From the NCBI GenBank assembly GCA_036397475.1, contig DASWIV010000110.1, positions 1 to 29,200 on the forward strand: a DNA stretch of 29,200 nucleotides, in the 5' to 3' direction. Below the pieces are notes generated by a model. It saw only the letters and a list, made by a program, of their open reading frames with translations, was not told the origin of the DNA and searched no databases. This stretch comes from DASWIV01 sp036397475 (lineage in GTDB: Bacteria > JAJVIF01 > JAPKYR01). The translations under genes were made by a program, and so were the position numbers. Position 1 is the first letter of the stretch. The number at the start of each line of letters is the position of its first letter. Below are positions 6,595 to 14,937 of the stretch, one piece after another.

Positions 6595-7836
6595 ATGCCA
6601 AAAACAAATGTTCAATACACTAAACAGGGAACCCTGCCATTACATTTTCGTTTATTTTCCTGGGGGAGCGGGAAAGATGCTTATGTGATCAGGGAAACAC
6701 TGGTTTGTGTATTAACGTCGTGCCTGATTACAGGTTATTTTTTAATAACCCTCAGGAATGATCCCGGGCTGCTGGAGGATTTTACCCGCCTGTTAATTCC
6801 AGCCTACCTGATAGTTGGATTACAGATTCTATGCACACTTATCTTCTGTGCTGAGACACCGGCATACTTTAAGCGTGAATCCGCAAGGTATCCGGAACTG
6901 GTCAAAATAATTGAGCGGATCCTGCTATTCCTGAAAAAACTAGTCCTGGCTGTATTTATCCTTGCCATAACTTTTGTCATCGCAATTTATTTTTTCTCGC
7001 GTGATTTCAGTTTTCAGGACTGGGGATATCTCAATGGAAAACCGGTTGTGGTTTCGTACGATGACCTTGAATACACTGAAAATGTAGATATTTCAGCTGC
7101 GATTGTCGAAGCCAGGAAGATTCTCGATCCCGTCAAGCCTTACATTATCGAAAGCGGCGAAGCGCATGATATTCCGCCCGAAGCGATAGCCACCTTCATC
7201 CTTATCAATAAAATGGTCAGGGAAAGATATCCGACATACGATCCACGGGTAGGACTTGCCCATGCATTGTGGGAAATGAAGATTTATCCGCAGCAGCGGA
7301 ATATGTACGATCTCAGCCCGATTTACAATAGCTCCGGATCAGTTCGGCTATTGATGAGGTATCTTCCCAGGCAGACGAGAATCCAGGACCGGGTCTGCGA
7401 CGTATTTGGCGGTTTGATGCTGGAAGCGTCCCCAACTGTGGGACTGATGCAGGTCAGGGCAAATGAGATTCCCGGATTCGAAGAGGAGAAAAATGTACGT
7501 GTGAATGGATTGTGGGACAGGTTTGAAATAAATACAGATGAGCTTACCGACAGGCAGATAAACTGGATGCTAATGAGAAACCAGCGCCTGAACATCGAAG
7601 CTGGAACCGTAGCGCTGCGGCAGGCACTCGATGATACTGAATACAGCGACAGCGCCGACTGGTCAGAGATTTTTGCATTACTCAATCACACCCGCGACTG
7701 GGAACCGGTCACACACACAAATGACTCACCCCTGGCGCTTTTTAAATTTACACAGGACAGAGGAATCTGCACATTGCCGGAAGCGGATTACGAACTTTTT
7801 TACAGGATTGCGGTTGAGTCAGGGGTGTTTGAATGA
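6595..7836 (+). CDS. Membrane-anchored lysozyme-like (SLT-type) protein, possibly inactive
   Basis: 413 residues. Three predicted membrane helices lie at about 31-53, 66-86 and 112-134, followed by a large domain that is probably extracytoplasmic. That domain carries parts of a lytic-transglycosylase/lysozyme-like pattern: ESGEAHDIPPEAIATFILIN (186-205), ASPTVGLMQV (278-287, like the GLMQ motif) and NIEAGTVALRQAL (333-345, like the conserved NIEAG helix). In active SLT enzymes the catalytic Glu closes the first motif (as in ..VESxF); here the aligned position appears to be Asn205. Unusually, about 75 residues rich in Tyr, Arg and Gln separate the first motif from GLMQ. The start is well supported (GGAGG, then ATG). 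It stands alone and converges with the dehydratase gene. It may be a peptidoglycan-binding pseudoenzyme or a divergent enzyme. Confidence 0.6.
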   Translation: MPKTNVQYTKQGTLPLHFRLFSWGSGKDAYVIRETLVCVLTSCLITGYFLITLRNDPGLLEDFTRLLIPAYLIVGLQILCTLIFCAETPAYFKRESARYPELVKIIERILLFLKKLVLAVFILAITFVIAIYFFSRDFSFQDWGYLNGKPVVVSYDDLEYTENVDISAAIVEARKILDPVKPYIIESGEAHDIPPEAIATFILINKMVRERYPTYDPRVGLAHALWEMKIYPQQRNMYDLSPIYNSSGSVRLLMRYLPRQTRIQDRVCDVFGGLMLEASPTVGLMQVRANEIPGFEEEKNVRVNGLWDRFEINTDELTDRQINWMLMRNQRLNIEAGTVALRQALDDTEYSDSADWSEIFALLNHTRDWEPVTHTNDSPLALFKFTQDRGICTLPEADYELFYRIAVESGVFE

Positions 7837-7881
7837 TTTTTCGACTGTGAGTCCATAAAGGAGAGTGAGCCCTATTAACTT

Positions 7882-8838
7882 CTAAACCCTCTCCAGCCAG
7901 TATTCATACAGATCCTTCAACGTCGTTTCCCACTTTATCTCCGGCGTCCAGCCAAGATGTTCCCTGATCTTTGCGCTGCTGCCCTCGAGGACCATCACGT
8001 CCGACGGTCGCATTCTCGACGGGTCCTGTTCCACATTAACTTCAATACCCGCTACCTTGATCAAATCGTCGAGTACAGACTGAATCGTGCGTGTTGTACC
8101 TGACGCAATATTGTACACTTCTCCGGGAGTGCCGTTCGTCATTAATTCGTGATACGCCCTCACCGTATCCCTGACATCGGTGAAATCCCTCTTCGCTTCC
8201 AGATTCCCGACCTTCATTACCGGGGGCTTTTTCTTTTTCGAAATTTCAGCCAGCTGCTTCGCGAAATTCGACGTCACAAATACCTCACCGCGACGCGGCC
8301 CGGTATGATTGAACGCGCGTGTGCGAATCACGTTAAGTTTGAACGAATGGTAGTACTGGTAACCGAGCATGTCCTGGGCAACTTTGGAAACACCATAGGG
8401 GCTTAATGGGCGCAATGTCTGGTGTTCGTCGATAGGGCATTCGTCCGGGTACACAAGCCCGTACTCCTCGCTCGACCCAACGACCTGTAACCTCGCGTCC
8501 GGAACGACTTCCTTAGTCGCTTCAAGAATATTAAGCTGTCCCTGGATATTGGTATCCAATGTTTCCGCAGGAGCTGCCCAGCTTGCCGGGACAAAGCTCT
8601 GCGCGGCGAGGTGATAAATTTCGTCGGGTTTTGTGTCCGCGACTGTTTTCCTGACCGAGACAGGGTCCTTGATGTCGGTTTCGAAAAGTGAGATGGATTT
8701 ATCGGCGATGAGATGAAGGATATTGTCCTGCTTACTTCGCCAGCGAATGGTGCCGTAGACCTCGTAGTTTTTCTCAAGAAGATATTCGGCCAGATGGCTT
8801 CCGACGAATCCGGTTATTCCTGTTATCAGCGCGCGCAT
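7882..8838 (-). CDS. GDP-mannose 4,6-dehydratase-like SDR enzyme
   Basis: 318 residues of the extended short-chain dehydrogenase family. An N-terminal NAD(P) Rossmann motif TGITGFVGSH (residues 6-15) is followed by LAAQSFVPASW (78-88). The active site GSSEEYG (121-127) plus Tyr148 and Lys152 (SPYGVSK) gives the Ser/Thr-Glu-Tyr-Lys set of GDP-mannose dehydratases. C-terminal RPSDVMVLEGSSAKIREHLGW resembles the substrate-binding end of GMD and of the related reductase RMD. It would convert GDP-mannose to GDP-4-keto-6-deoxymannose for deoxyhexose-containing glycans, which suits the nearby polysaccharide operon. The frame extends upstream to 8901, but ATG at 8838 with GGAG six bases before it and the standard MRALITG beginning is the likely start. 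The closely related RMD cannot be excluded. Confidence 0.75.
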   Translation of the reverse strand: MRALITGITGFVGSHLAEYLLEKNYEVYGTIRWRSKQDNILHLIADKSISLFETDIKDPVSVRKTVADTKPDEIYHLAAQSFVPASWAAPAETLDTNIQGQLNILEATKEVVPDARLQVVGSSEEYGLVYPDECPIDEHQTLRPLSPYGVSKVAQDMLGYQYYHSFKLNVIRTRAFNHTGPRRGEVFVTSNFAKQLAEISKKKKPPVMKVGNLEAKRDFTDVRDTVRAYHELMTNGTPGEVYNIASGTTRTIQSVLDDLIKVAGIEVNVEQDPSRMRPSDVMVLEGSSAKIREHLGWTPEIKWETTLKDLYEYWLERV

Positions 8839-8886
8839 GAATTCTCCAGAATTACAGTAATTGCGGGTGGTATGAATGAGTCCCCC

Positions 8887-8915
8887 ATGATATATTCTCA
8901 CTAGTCCGGGGTCAA
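8887..8915 (-). promoter_or_regulatory. Candidate promoter of the dehydratase gene
   Basis: Minus-strand TTGACC (8910-8915), a 17-base spacer and TATCAT (8887-8892), about 50 bases before the ATG at 8838. It lies in the short divergent gap shared with the aminotransferase gene. Confidence 0.45.
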
Positions 8916-8953
8916 TCCACGGTACAAATATTTATCTCCACGCGGGGTGAATC

Positions 8954-10240
8954 ATGGGAACAATGGAAAATGCGGTCGCGTTGATAAACGCGGAACAGCT
9001 ATATTTCGACGCTATCAAACTAACGGGCGATGAAACCGTCAAACTTCTGAATGAACACATCGCACACAACTACAGTTTACTCATAGACGACCCCGTTATT
9101 AATGCTGAAGGATGCTGGCTGTTCACGAAAAGCGGACGGAAATTATTCGATGGTGTCGCCGCGTATTCAGCCGCGAATCTCGGACACAATCATCCGCTTG
9201 TCAGGGAAATGGTGATGAAGGTGCTTACACACAATTCACCAACTGTGCTGGGACGTTTTCTCCCAGACCCTTTTCTCGCGCTTCTTGGCAAAAAAATAAC
9301 CGAGATGACCGGATTCGATTCATTCCTGCCCGCTAATGGCGGAGTGGAAGCCCCGGAAGCGGCGATCAAGCTCGCGCGACGGTGGGGCAATCTGGTCAAA
9401 AAGGTCCCGGGAACTCCCGAGATACTTTTATTCGACGGTTGTTTCCATGGCCGGACCCTGACAGTCACGCAGGTTTTCGACAAAGAACCGGAATCGTACG
9501 AGGGCTTCGGTCCGTTTGTTGAAGGCTTTAAAAAGATCCCTTATGGCGATACCGACGCGCTGAAGTCAGCGATTAACGAAAACACGATCGCTGTAATGGT
9601 CGAAATTGTACAGGGCGAAGGCGGGATAAATATTCCTCCGGATGGATACTGGATGGATATTCAGAAACTGGCAGAGGAAAATAATTTCCTCGTCATTTAT
9701 GACGAAGTACAGACCGGATGGGGACGTACCGGAAAATTGTTCGGATGGGAACATGAGGGCGAGGAGAACCGTCCGGATATCATGTGTGTCGGAAAATCCC
9801 TGTCGGCAGGTTTCGCCCCTATATCGGGAATTCTCGCTAACAACGAAATAATGGAGCTCTACACCCCTGGATCGCACGGAAGTACATTCGGTGGCTCGCC
9901 ATTGTCGTCCGCGATCGCGTACGCGGCACTGAACGCCATCGAGATGGAAAAAATCCCGGAACAGGCAGCCGAAAAGGGCGCGAAAATTATTCCGCAACTC
10001 CAGGCAATAGGCAAAAAGAGCAAATATATTAAAGAAGTCAGGGGAATGGGACTGATGATCGGGATCGAGTTCAAACAGGACGGTCCCGACGGACATGACT
10101 TCGCGATGAAACTTTACGACGAGGGGATTGTCGCCAAGGATACCCATAAGTGGGTGCTGAGATTTACACCACCTATAGTGACGTCAATGGAAGATCTCGA
10201 ATGGGCAGTTGGAAGAATGGAGAATGTGTTCACTCAATAA
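8954..10240 (+). CDS. Class III PLP aminotransferase, ornithine aminotransferase-like
   Basis: 428 residues, fold-type I class III aminotransferase. Visible elements are GHNHPLV (77-83), the NGG-EAPEAAIKLAR helix (128-142), CFHGRTL (163-169), QGEGGINIPPDGY (220-232), the PLP-phenol contact in YDEVQTGWGRTG (249-260), the Schiff-base lysine Lys281 in CVGKSLSAG, and HGSTFGGSPL. The overall pattern and the N-terminal WLFTKSGRKLFDGVAAY resemble ornithine-oxo-acid and acetylornithine aminotransferases. The likely reaction is transfer of the delta-amino group of ornithine (or a similar omega-amine) to 2-oxoglutarate. The start at 8954 has GGGGTGA four bases before it. It is a single gene, divergent from the dehydratase, ended by a terminator at 10278. 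Substrate specificity is uncertain; sugar aminotransferases have a different (DegT-type) signature. Confidence 0.8.
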   Translation: MGTMENAVALINAEQLYFDAIKLTGDETVKLLNEHIAHNYSLLIDDPVINAEGCWLFTKSGRKLFDGVAAYSAANLGHNHPLVREMVMKVLTHNSPTVLGRFLPDPFLALLGKKITEMTGFDSFLPANGGVEAPEAAIKLARRWGNLVKKVPGTPEILLFDGCFHGRTLTVTQVFDKEPESYEGFGPFVEGFKKIPYGDTDALKSAINENTIAVMVEIVQGEGGINIPPDGYWMDIQKLAEENNFLVIYDEVQTGWGRTGKLFGWEHEGEENRPDIMCVGKSLSAGFAPISGILANNEIMELYTPGSHGSTFGGSPLSSAIAYAALNAIEMEKIPEQAAEKGAKIIPQLQAIGKKSKYIKEVRGMGLMIGIEFKQDGPDGHDFAMKLYDEGIVAKDTHKWVLRFTPPIVTSMEDLEWAVGRMENVFTQ

Positions 10241-10277
10241 GTCAGGCAGGATTTTATTAAATTCAATGAAGATCAAT

Positions 10278-10298
10278 AAGCCCCGGAAGGGGTTTTTT
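10278..10298 (+). terminator. Rho-independent terminator after the aminotransferase
   Basis: AAGCCCC-GGAA-GGGGTTTTTT: a four-bp GC stem extended by a G-U and two A-U pairs around a tetraloop, followed by a run of T, 37 bases past the stop codon. Confidence 0.75.
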
Positions 10299-10393
10299 AT
10301 TTAACCTGTTTAAGTGGAGCCGTTCGCCCGGCACGATAATAATATAAGTCCGGGAAAGGCGTCGGAGTAAAATTATAGTAAAGAGGAACGAAG

Positions 10394-11086
10394 TTGACGA
10401 ATAGCTCCAACAAAAAACCGGACACTGACAGCCTTCAGGTTTTTGAAGGCTTGCTGAATCTCTGCAGCCAGAGGGAGAAGGAAATTGCCGACCTCTGTCT
10501 TGAAAATCTGGACCTGATGAAGCAGATAAAAAATCTGCAATCGAAGATTTCCGAATACAAAGAAATGTTGGAAAGTTCACCTTTGAGCAAACCGGAATCC
10601 TCGATAATTGAGTCGGCTCCTCACCATGAGGTAACCTACGAAGAATCCGAGGATAAGGATTTTTCCGATTTATGGAATATCGACAAACCCGCCGTTTTGA
10701 TTGGGGAACAGTCCAGATTGCTCAGGAAGAATCTTCAGGAATTATTCCAGGCCCTTGGATTCCGGATAGGGCTGGCAACAGGATCAGGAAGGCGAATTGT
10801 AGAGAATTTCATCAAGGAAAAACCAAAGCTTGTTACCCTTGATCTCGAATTGAAAGACGCTGCAGGCATAGACGTAATCAGGTTGTTGAAGAGAATTGAA
10901 CCGGAGGCGAAGATCATGGTCATCTGTAAACGAATACTTAAAGACGAAGTGGAACTGCTGAAAGAAGCAGGTGCACTGGATTGCGTTTTTAAACCGGTTA
11001 TTGCAGATCATCTGATCTCATCGCTGAAAGAACATTCCTGTTACGCCAATCCCAAAAGTGCAGGACGAAAAAATGTTAGACCTTAA
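10394..11086 (+). CDS. Degenerate receiver-domain protein with N-terminal coiled coil
   Basis: 230 residues. Residues 13-60 form a helical, coiled-coil-like segment (LQVFEGLLNLCSQREKEI, then LMKQIKNLQSKISEYKEML). After an acidic linker, residues 98-212 match a CheY-like receiver domain. Phospho-acceptor Asp150 (VTLDLELKDAAG) and Lys200 (FKPV) are kept. The usual Asp pair in the first loop is replaced by Gly104-Glu105, and the Ser/Thr switch position appears to be Cys178, so phosphorylation is doubtful. No output domain follows. The start is TTG at 10394 with GAGG seven bases before it; no better start precedes the conserved N-terminal helix. The next gene is a paralogue that overlaps it by 14 bases, so the two are probably co-translated. 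No partner histidine kinase is in the window. Confidence 0.75.
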   Translation: MTNSSNKKPDTDSLQVFEGLLNLCSQREKEIADLCLENLDLMKQIKNLQSKISEYKEMLESSPLSKPESSIIESAPHHEVTYEESEDKDFSDLWNIDKPAVLIGEQSRLLRKNLQELFQALGFRIGLATGSGRRIVENFIKEKPKLVTLDLELKDAAGIDVIRLLKRIEPEAKIMVICKRILKDEVELLKEAGALDCVFKPVIADHLISSLKEHSCYANPKSAGRKNVRP

Positions 11087-11630
11087 AGAATTTGCGAACA
11101 GCGACGACGGTCTGGATATAATTGAAGGACTGGTCAATCTCTGCATTGCCAGGGAGAAAGAGATCATAGAGCTTTCCGATGAGCTTAACAGGATTAAGCG
11201 CGAGTCAGCCATACTCGAAGAACGGCTCCTCCAGAAGCATGGCCACGAGAAACGCCCAAACAAGAACCAGCCGACGCTGATGATAGCGGACACCGCTAAT
11301 ATCATGCGCAAAAACCTGGCGAATTTGTTCATCGAGGAAGGCTACGATGTAGTTGCGGAAGCGGGAACCGGCCAGGAGGTTTTATCCCTTTATAATTCCA
11401 AAAAACCGGACCTGATCACGCTGGATATTGAAATGCCTGATATTGACGGTTTCGATCTCATACACCGCATCAAGAAGCTTGATTCAGGCGCAAGAATAAT
11501 CATTGTGAGCAGGGTATTAAGCAAGGGCGAGCTTTTGAAGGTCATAAAGGCCGGAGTACTCGACGTAATAAGCAAGCCGGTAATGCCGGTACGCCTTCTC
11601 AGGACAATTTCCCAGAATCTCCGGCCGTAA
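11073..11630 (+). CDS. Receiver-domain protein with N-terminal coiled coil (paralogue)
   Basis: 185 residues from the preferred ATG at 11073, which has AGGA about seven bases upstream; the GTG at 11058 has no ribosome site. The N-terminal helix GLDIIEGLVNLCIAREKEIIEL (about 13-35) closely matches the equivalent segment of the preceding gene. Residues 68-183 form a CheY-like receiver domain: first acidic position Asp73 (LMIADT, the second Asp is Thr), phospho-acceptor Asp118 in TLDIEMPDIDG, Ser146 at the switch position and Lys168 in SKPV. It is therefore better preserved than its neighbour and could be phosphorylated. There is no output domain. The pair could work as an active receiver plus a non-phosphorylatable partner, possibly held together by the shared coiled coil; that is an inference. 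Confidence 0.8.
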   Translation: MLDLKEFANSDDGLDIIEGLVNLCIAREKEIIELSDELNRIKRESAILEERLLQKHGHEKRPNKNQPTLMIADTANIMRKNLANLFIEEGYDVVAEAGTGQEVLSLYNSKKPDLITLDIEMPDIDGFDLIHRIKKLDSGARIIIVSRVLSKGELLKVIKAGVLDVISKPVMPVRLLRTISQNLRP

Positions 11631-11656
11631 TTCGCACCGGTTCTCCAGATCACAAT

Positions 11657-11685
11657 TTGCTCATATCTATCGCCTCTGATAAAAT
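11657..11685 (+). promoter_or_regulatory. Weak candidate promoter of the lipoprotein gene
   Basis: TTGCTC (11657-11662), 17-base spacer, TAAAAT (11680-11685, five of six to the -10 consensus), 28 bases before the ATG at 11714. The -35 match is poor. Confidence 0.35.
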
Positions 11686-11713
11686 CCGTAGCGAATTTCG
11701 GAGGTCATGAATA

Positions 11714-12163
11714 ATGAGTGTTAAGTTCAGAGTAATTTTCATACTGCTTGCGATCCTGCTGGTATCTTTCAATGGGTGCCTGAAGAAGTCCATTACCGAC
11801 CGGCAGATAATCGACGCTGTCCAGGCGTTTATAGATAATTCACCGGATCCGGAAAACGACAAATCCCTGACCGCGGAAGAAAAAGCAGCTGTCGAAAAAT
11901 ATGAAATTTACAGGAATATTATCAAGGTTCAGCTTATCGAGGGAACTCCCGGCGAAATGTGGCAGGCAGTAGGTTCAAAAATTGTCGAGGCGTTCGCGAT
12001 CGCATGCAGGGATGCGACAGTTTTCGAAGTCCAGTATATCTGCGAATTGAGAATTATCAGTACCGATGACGACGGCAAGTTCAACGCTCTTGTCGGTGAA
12101 ATACAGTACGAAAACAACAGCGGCCGTGTTCGTCCGAGTATGTACAGCCCCAGGCGAAACTGA
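11714..12163 (+). CDS. Small lipoprotein of unknown function
   Basis: 149 residues. The N-terminus is a lipoprotein signal peptide: Lys4 and Arg6, hydrophobic core VIFILLAILLVSF, and a lipobox-like FNGC with the acylated Cys at residue 22, so it should be anchored in the inner or outer membrane. The mature part has a Pro/Asp/Asn stretch (DNSPDPENDKSL), a helical section (TAEEKAAVEKYEIYRNII), and an apparent beta section ending in LVGEIQYENNSGRVRP. Two further Cys residues (near 98 and 110) could form a disulfide. No known family was recognised. GGAGG lies nine bases before the ATG. It is a single gene with its own terminator and possibly its own promoter. Confidence 0.75.
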   Translation: MSVKFRVIFILLAILLVSFNGCLKKSITDRQIIDAVQAFIDNSPDPENDKSLTAEEKAAVEKYEIYRNIIKVQLIEGTPGEMWQAVGSKIVEAFAIACRDATVFEVQYICELRIISTDDDGKFNALVGEIQYENNSGRVRPSMYSPRRN

Positions 12164-12190
12164 TTTCTTCCCGGGTACAATGCAATCATA

Positions 12191-12216
12191 ACCTGCATCC
12201 AAAATGCGGGTTTTTT
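12191..12216 (+). terminator. Rho-independent terminator of the lipoprotein gene
   Basis: ACCTGCAT / ATGCGGGT stem (one G-U pair) around a CCAAA loop, then TTTTTT. The T run overlaps the stop codon of the convergent membrane-protein gene on the minus strand. Confidence 0.8.
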
Positions 12217-13816
12217 AAAATCCTGACGCGGTAAACAGGGCGATGTGCTGCAGGTTTTGTATGAAGCTGAATTGAGTCGAGGGCAGGTACGGCGAAAATA
12301 TTCCCCACGGGTAAGGGATCGCGACAAGTGCCACAATCGCTCCCCAGAATACAGCGTTGCGGAACACTGTCCTCCATACAGGCTTAGTATTATCGATAAA
12401 ATACCTGTGGCAGAAGAACAGGAATAGTGGAGTTGCTGGAAGAGCGTAGCGGAATCCATAGCTGGTTCCACCGAAATTTGGGGTCGCTGAAACAAGAAGC
12501 CATCCCCATCCCGCAAGGACTCCCAGAAGTACGGCAATCGAATCGAGTCGCAGCTTTTCAAATTTTGTGGACACTGCATAAAAACACGCCACAAACCCCA
12601 TTAAAATTGCCGGAGTGTACGAGAATATTCCCCTGATCCCGAAAAGTCCTTCGCCGATGTAGATCCATTTTTTAAGCGATGCCAGTGTAGATTCCTCAGG
12701 TGAAAGAACTTCACCGAAATAACCGGGAGGGGTTGTGATATACACGTCGGACTGGATGTAAGTCGGCATCCAGTTCCCGGTCACACGCGAGTTCAGGAAG
12801 AGGTGGGCAATCACGGGAATAATAGCGGCTATCAGGTAAACTATCGCGAAAAATTTCTTTCTGGATGCGAGATATAACGCCGCCAGGAGCATTATGCCTG
12901 ATGGCACAAAGACCAGGATCGCAGTACCGCTCGGCCCGATCTTTATTGAGACGAGGGAAAGAACGGTTATGAATGCAATTACGCTTATCGCGATCCCGCC
13001 TTTAACTGGAATTAATTTCCTGATACCCGAATCTGAGAAATCGTGCAGCACTATCAGAGCGAAAAATAACGGAAGGAAAGGCAGCGCGCCGGTGAAATCG
13101 GTTACGGATGCAAATCCGATAGCAATACCCGCGATACACATCTCCCATAGATTAATCCTTCTACCGGTCCGGTACCTGATCACGTAGTAAAAAGCTATGA
13201 AGAGCGCGCTTCCGGCTATAGAGTGATTGTTGAAAACTGTCGAATACGCCGGGTACAGGCTGCCGATCGCCAGTGACCAGAATAGCCACCATCGTGCGGT
13301 CGAGGATATATCAACTAAATACAGAGCCCTGAAAAAATAGACAAGGAGTAATGCGAACGCGAGACCCGATGTGGTCAGGGTCACCCATGGGTAAATAACG
13401 TCCTCATTATGCAGGTAAGTGATTTCGCGGCCCGTGACCGCCTTGACCACGGTACGCAGCGCCATGTAACTCATCGCTCCTGCCGCGCTGAGGAGCGGGG
13501 GTTTTGTCGAATAAAAATGTTCCCTGAGCAGAACCTTGTCGCCAGTGAACCAGCCCCACTTGGAATGGTCGATGGCCATAGTGCCGCGCTCGCCAAGGCT
13601 CTCGACGGTTGCGATTCGTGCCTGGTCGTTCCAGCTTCCAGCACGGGATTTGGTCAGGAGATAGTGCCCCTGCTGCGATGGAGCGGTATTCGGGTCGCTG
13701 AATCCCGGTGGGAGCGGAATGAGGAACAGGATTATTGTTGTAATGAAAATAATCCAGCAGCGTCGCCGAAGTCCGGGAGGCTCAACCGGCAAATATTTAT
13801 CTTTGATTTCAGGCAA
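12215..13816 (-). CDS. Polytopic GT-C-like glycosyltransferase membrane protein
   Basis: About 533 residues with roughly ten or more membrane helices (first at about 20-37, others throughout). The first long extracytoplasmic loop (about 40-110) carries SWNDQARIATVESL and FYSTKPPLLSAAG (102-114). The KPPL element and acidic loop are reminiscent of GT39/GT83 (PMT/ArnT-like) GT-C enzymes, which use polyprenyl-phosphate sugars as donors in the periplasm. It would fit with the GtrB-like polyprenyl-phosphate glycosyltransferase at the head of the operon. The likely start is TTG at 13816, immediately after the stop of the preceding gene (TAA then TTG); an in-frame TTG seven codons later is an alternative. 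It is the last gene of the polysaccharide operon. A role as polymerase or ligase cannot be excluded. Confidence 0.6.
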   Translation of the reverse strand: MPEIKDKYLPVEPPGLRRRCWIIFITTIILFLIPLPPGFSDPNTAPSQQGHYLLTKSRAGSWNDQARIATVESLGERGTMAIDHSKWGWFTGDKVLLREHFYSTKPPLLSAAGAMSYMALRTVVKAVTGREITYLHNEDVIYPWVTLTTSGLAFALLLVYFFRALYLVDISSTARWWLFWSLAIGSLYPAYSTVFNNHSIAGSALFIAFYYVIRYRTGRRINLWEMCIAGIAIGFASVTDFTGALPFLPLFFALIVLHDFSDSGIRKLIPVKGGIAISVIAFITVLSLVSIKIGPSGTAILVFVPSGIMLLAALYLASRKKFFAIVYLIAAIIPVIAHLFLNSRVTGNWMPTYIQSDVYITTPPGYFGEVLSPEESTLASLKKWIYIGEGLFGIRGIFSYTPAILMGFVACFYAVSTKFEKLRLDSIAVLLGVLAGWGWLLVSATPNFGGTSYGFRYALPATPLFLFFCHRYFIDNTKPVWRTVFRNAVFWGAIVALVAIPYPWGIFSPYLPSTQFSFIQNLQHIALFTASGF

Positions 13817-14935
13817 TTATCTGCTTGTTTCCAGAATATTCCGGCAGTATTCGTCCGCCTTGTTCATTATAGAATCAAATTCGTAATTTTCCTGCACGAA
13901 TTTGCGTCCAGCCAGTCCGAATTTATTTCTAAGCTCCCCGTTCCCTGCCAGCTTGATAATTTTAGCCGTCAGATCATCGACATTTTCCGGCTCGAAAAAT
14001 AGGCCGGTAACATTATCGACAGCGGTTTCGATCATACCCCACTTTTTAGAGATAATGACAGGCAGCTTCATCGACGACGCTTCCAGGGCGGCAACCCCGA
14101 AAACTTCATAGCGGCTTGGCATAACAAAAATGTCGATCGATGCGAGGTATCTCGGCATGCTCAAATAAGGAATTTGTCCCGTAAAAACTATGTATTCCGA
14201 AACGCCGAGATCTTTAGCCTGTTTCTCAAGCTCAGCCCTCAAGGATCCATCGCCGCCAATTACACACCTGATACCGGGATTCTGCTTCAGAGCTTTCGCG
14301 AGCGCTTCTATCAGAAGATCCGGACCGTATGTCGACTCAAGATTCTTGAACATTCCGACAATTACATCGGCTCTTCCGGCAGGCCAGGAAAATTTAATTT
14401 TATCCGGGACCTTGTAAGAGTCGAAAATACTGGTATCGACTCCATACGGAAATAATTTCAGTTCTTTGATTTTGGGAACAAGTTGTTCGATCTGGTGATA
14501 CAGATATCTGCTTGTCGCCGTTACATAATCGGCGGTCCGGAGAGCTTCAACCACTAATTTCTTCTGGATGTTTCCCTTGACTCCTTTTCTGTATGGAAAA
14601 ACTGTCACGTCGCTTCCCCAGGGGCTGAGAATGAATGGACTGAAATTTGTCCACGCGGCATATGTGCCTGAGCCGTACGCCCACAGTGCATGGAGGATAT
14701 CCGGGTTGTTGTCATGGACCAGTTTTTTAACGCGATTTTTAATGCTCCCGGTCAGTGCTGCGATTTTATACTGGGGAATGATTGGACGGAGAATGCTTAC
14801 ATTATCGAGAACACCGTCCGGCACGTCATCGTAATAAGGGATAAGGGAAATTTCCCCGGGATATTTCTCGCCGAACCAGCCTACCCATTTCCAGGTATGC
14901 GGATTATTTCCCGGAGCGATATAGAGGATCTTCAT
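13817..14935 (-). CDS. GT4 glycosyltransferase, type B2
   Basis: 372 residues, GT-B fold, family GT4. The N-terminal acceptor domain begins MKILYIAPGN with HTWKW (13-17) and SPWGSDVTVFP (104-114). The donor domain contains FPYGVD (162-167), GGDG (227-230), FTGQIPYLSMPRYLASIDIFVMPSRYE and the EX7E motif at Glu277/Glu285 (EVFGVAALE), the nucleotide-sugar signature of retaining GT4 enzymes. It is cytoplasmic and would add a sugar to a lipid-linked glycan; the sugar is unknown. It resembles the GT4 at 17687 (HTKKW, STWGKDV, PFGVD, ESFGVAAIE at matching places), so the two are probably paralogues. GGTGG precedes the ATG by six bases, and the gap from the preceding stop is two bases. Confidence 0.85.
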   Translation of the reverse strand: MKILYIAPGNNPHTWKWVGWFGEKYPGEISLIPYYDDVPDGVLDNVSILRPIIPQYKIAALTGSIKNRVKKLVHDNNPDILHALWAYGSGTYAAWTNFSPFILSPWGSDVTVFPYRKGVKGNIQKKLVVEALRTADYVTATSRYLYHQIEQLVPKIKELKLFPYGVDTSIFDSYKVPDKIKFSWPAGRADVIVGMFKNLESTYGPDLLIEALAKALKQNPGIRCVIGGDGSLRAELEKQAKDLGVSEYIVFTGQIPYLSMPRYLASIDIFVMPSRYEVFGVAALEASSMKLPVIISKKWGMIETAVDNVTGLFFEPENVDDLTAKIIKLAGNGELRNKFGLAGRKFVQENYEFDSIMNKADEYCRNILETSR

Positions 14936-14937
14936 GT

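Noticed and set aside
8839..8901. Upstream extension of the dehydratase reading frame by 21 residues
   Set aside because: The added residues do not belong to the Rossmann fold. ATG at 8838 has GGAG at the right distance and gives the standard beginning, and the extension would run into the predicted promoter region.
9566..10147. A 193-codon open frame antisense to the aminotransferase
   Set aside because: It lies wholly within a conserved PLP enzyme gene and shows no family features; it is a by-product of codon use in the real gene.
11929..12594. A 221-codon open frame on the minus strand across the lipoprotein gene and the end of the GT-C-like gene
   Set aside because: It is antisense to a gene with lipobox and ribosome site, crosses a terminator, shares bases with a real membrane-protein gene in another frame, and its translation shows no recognisable domain.
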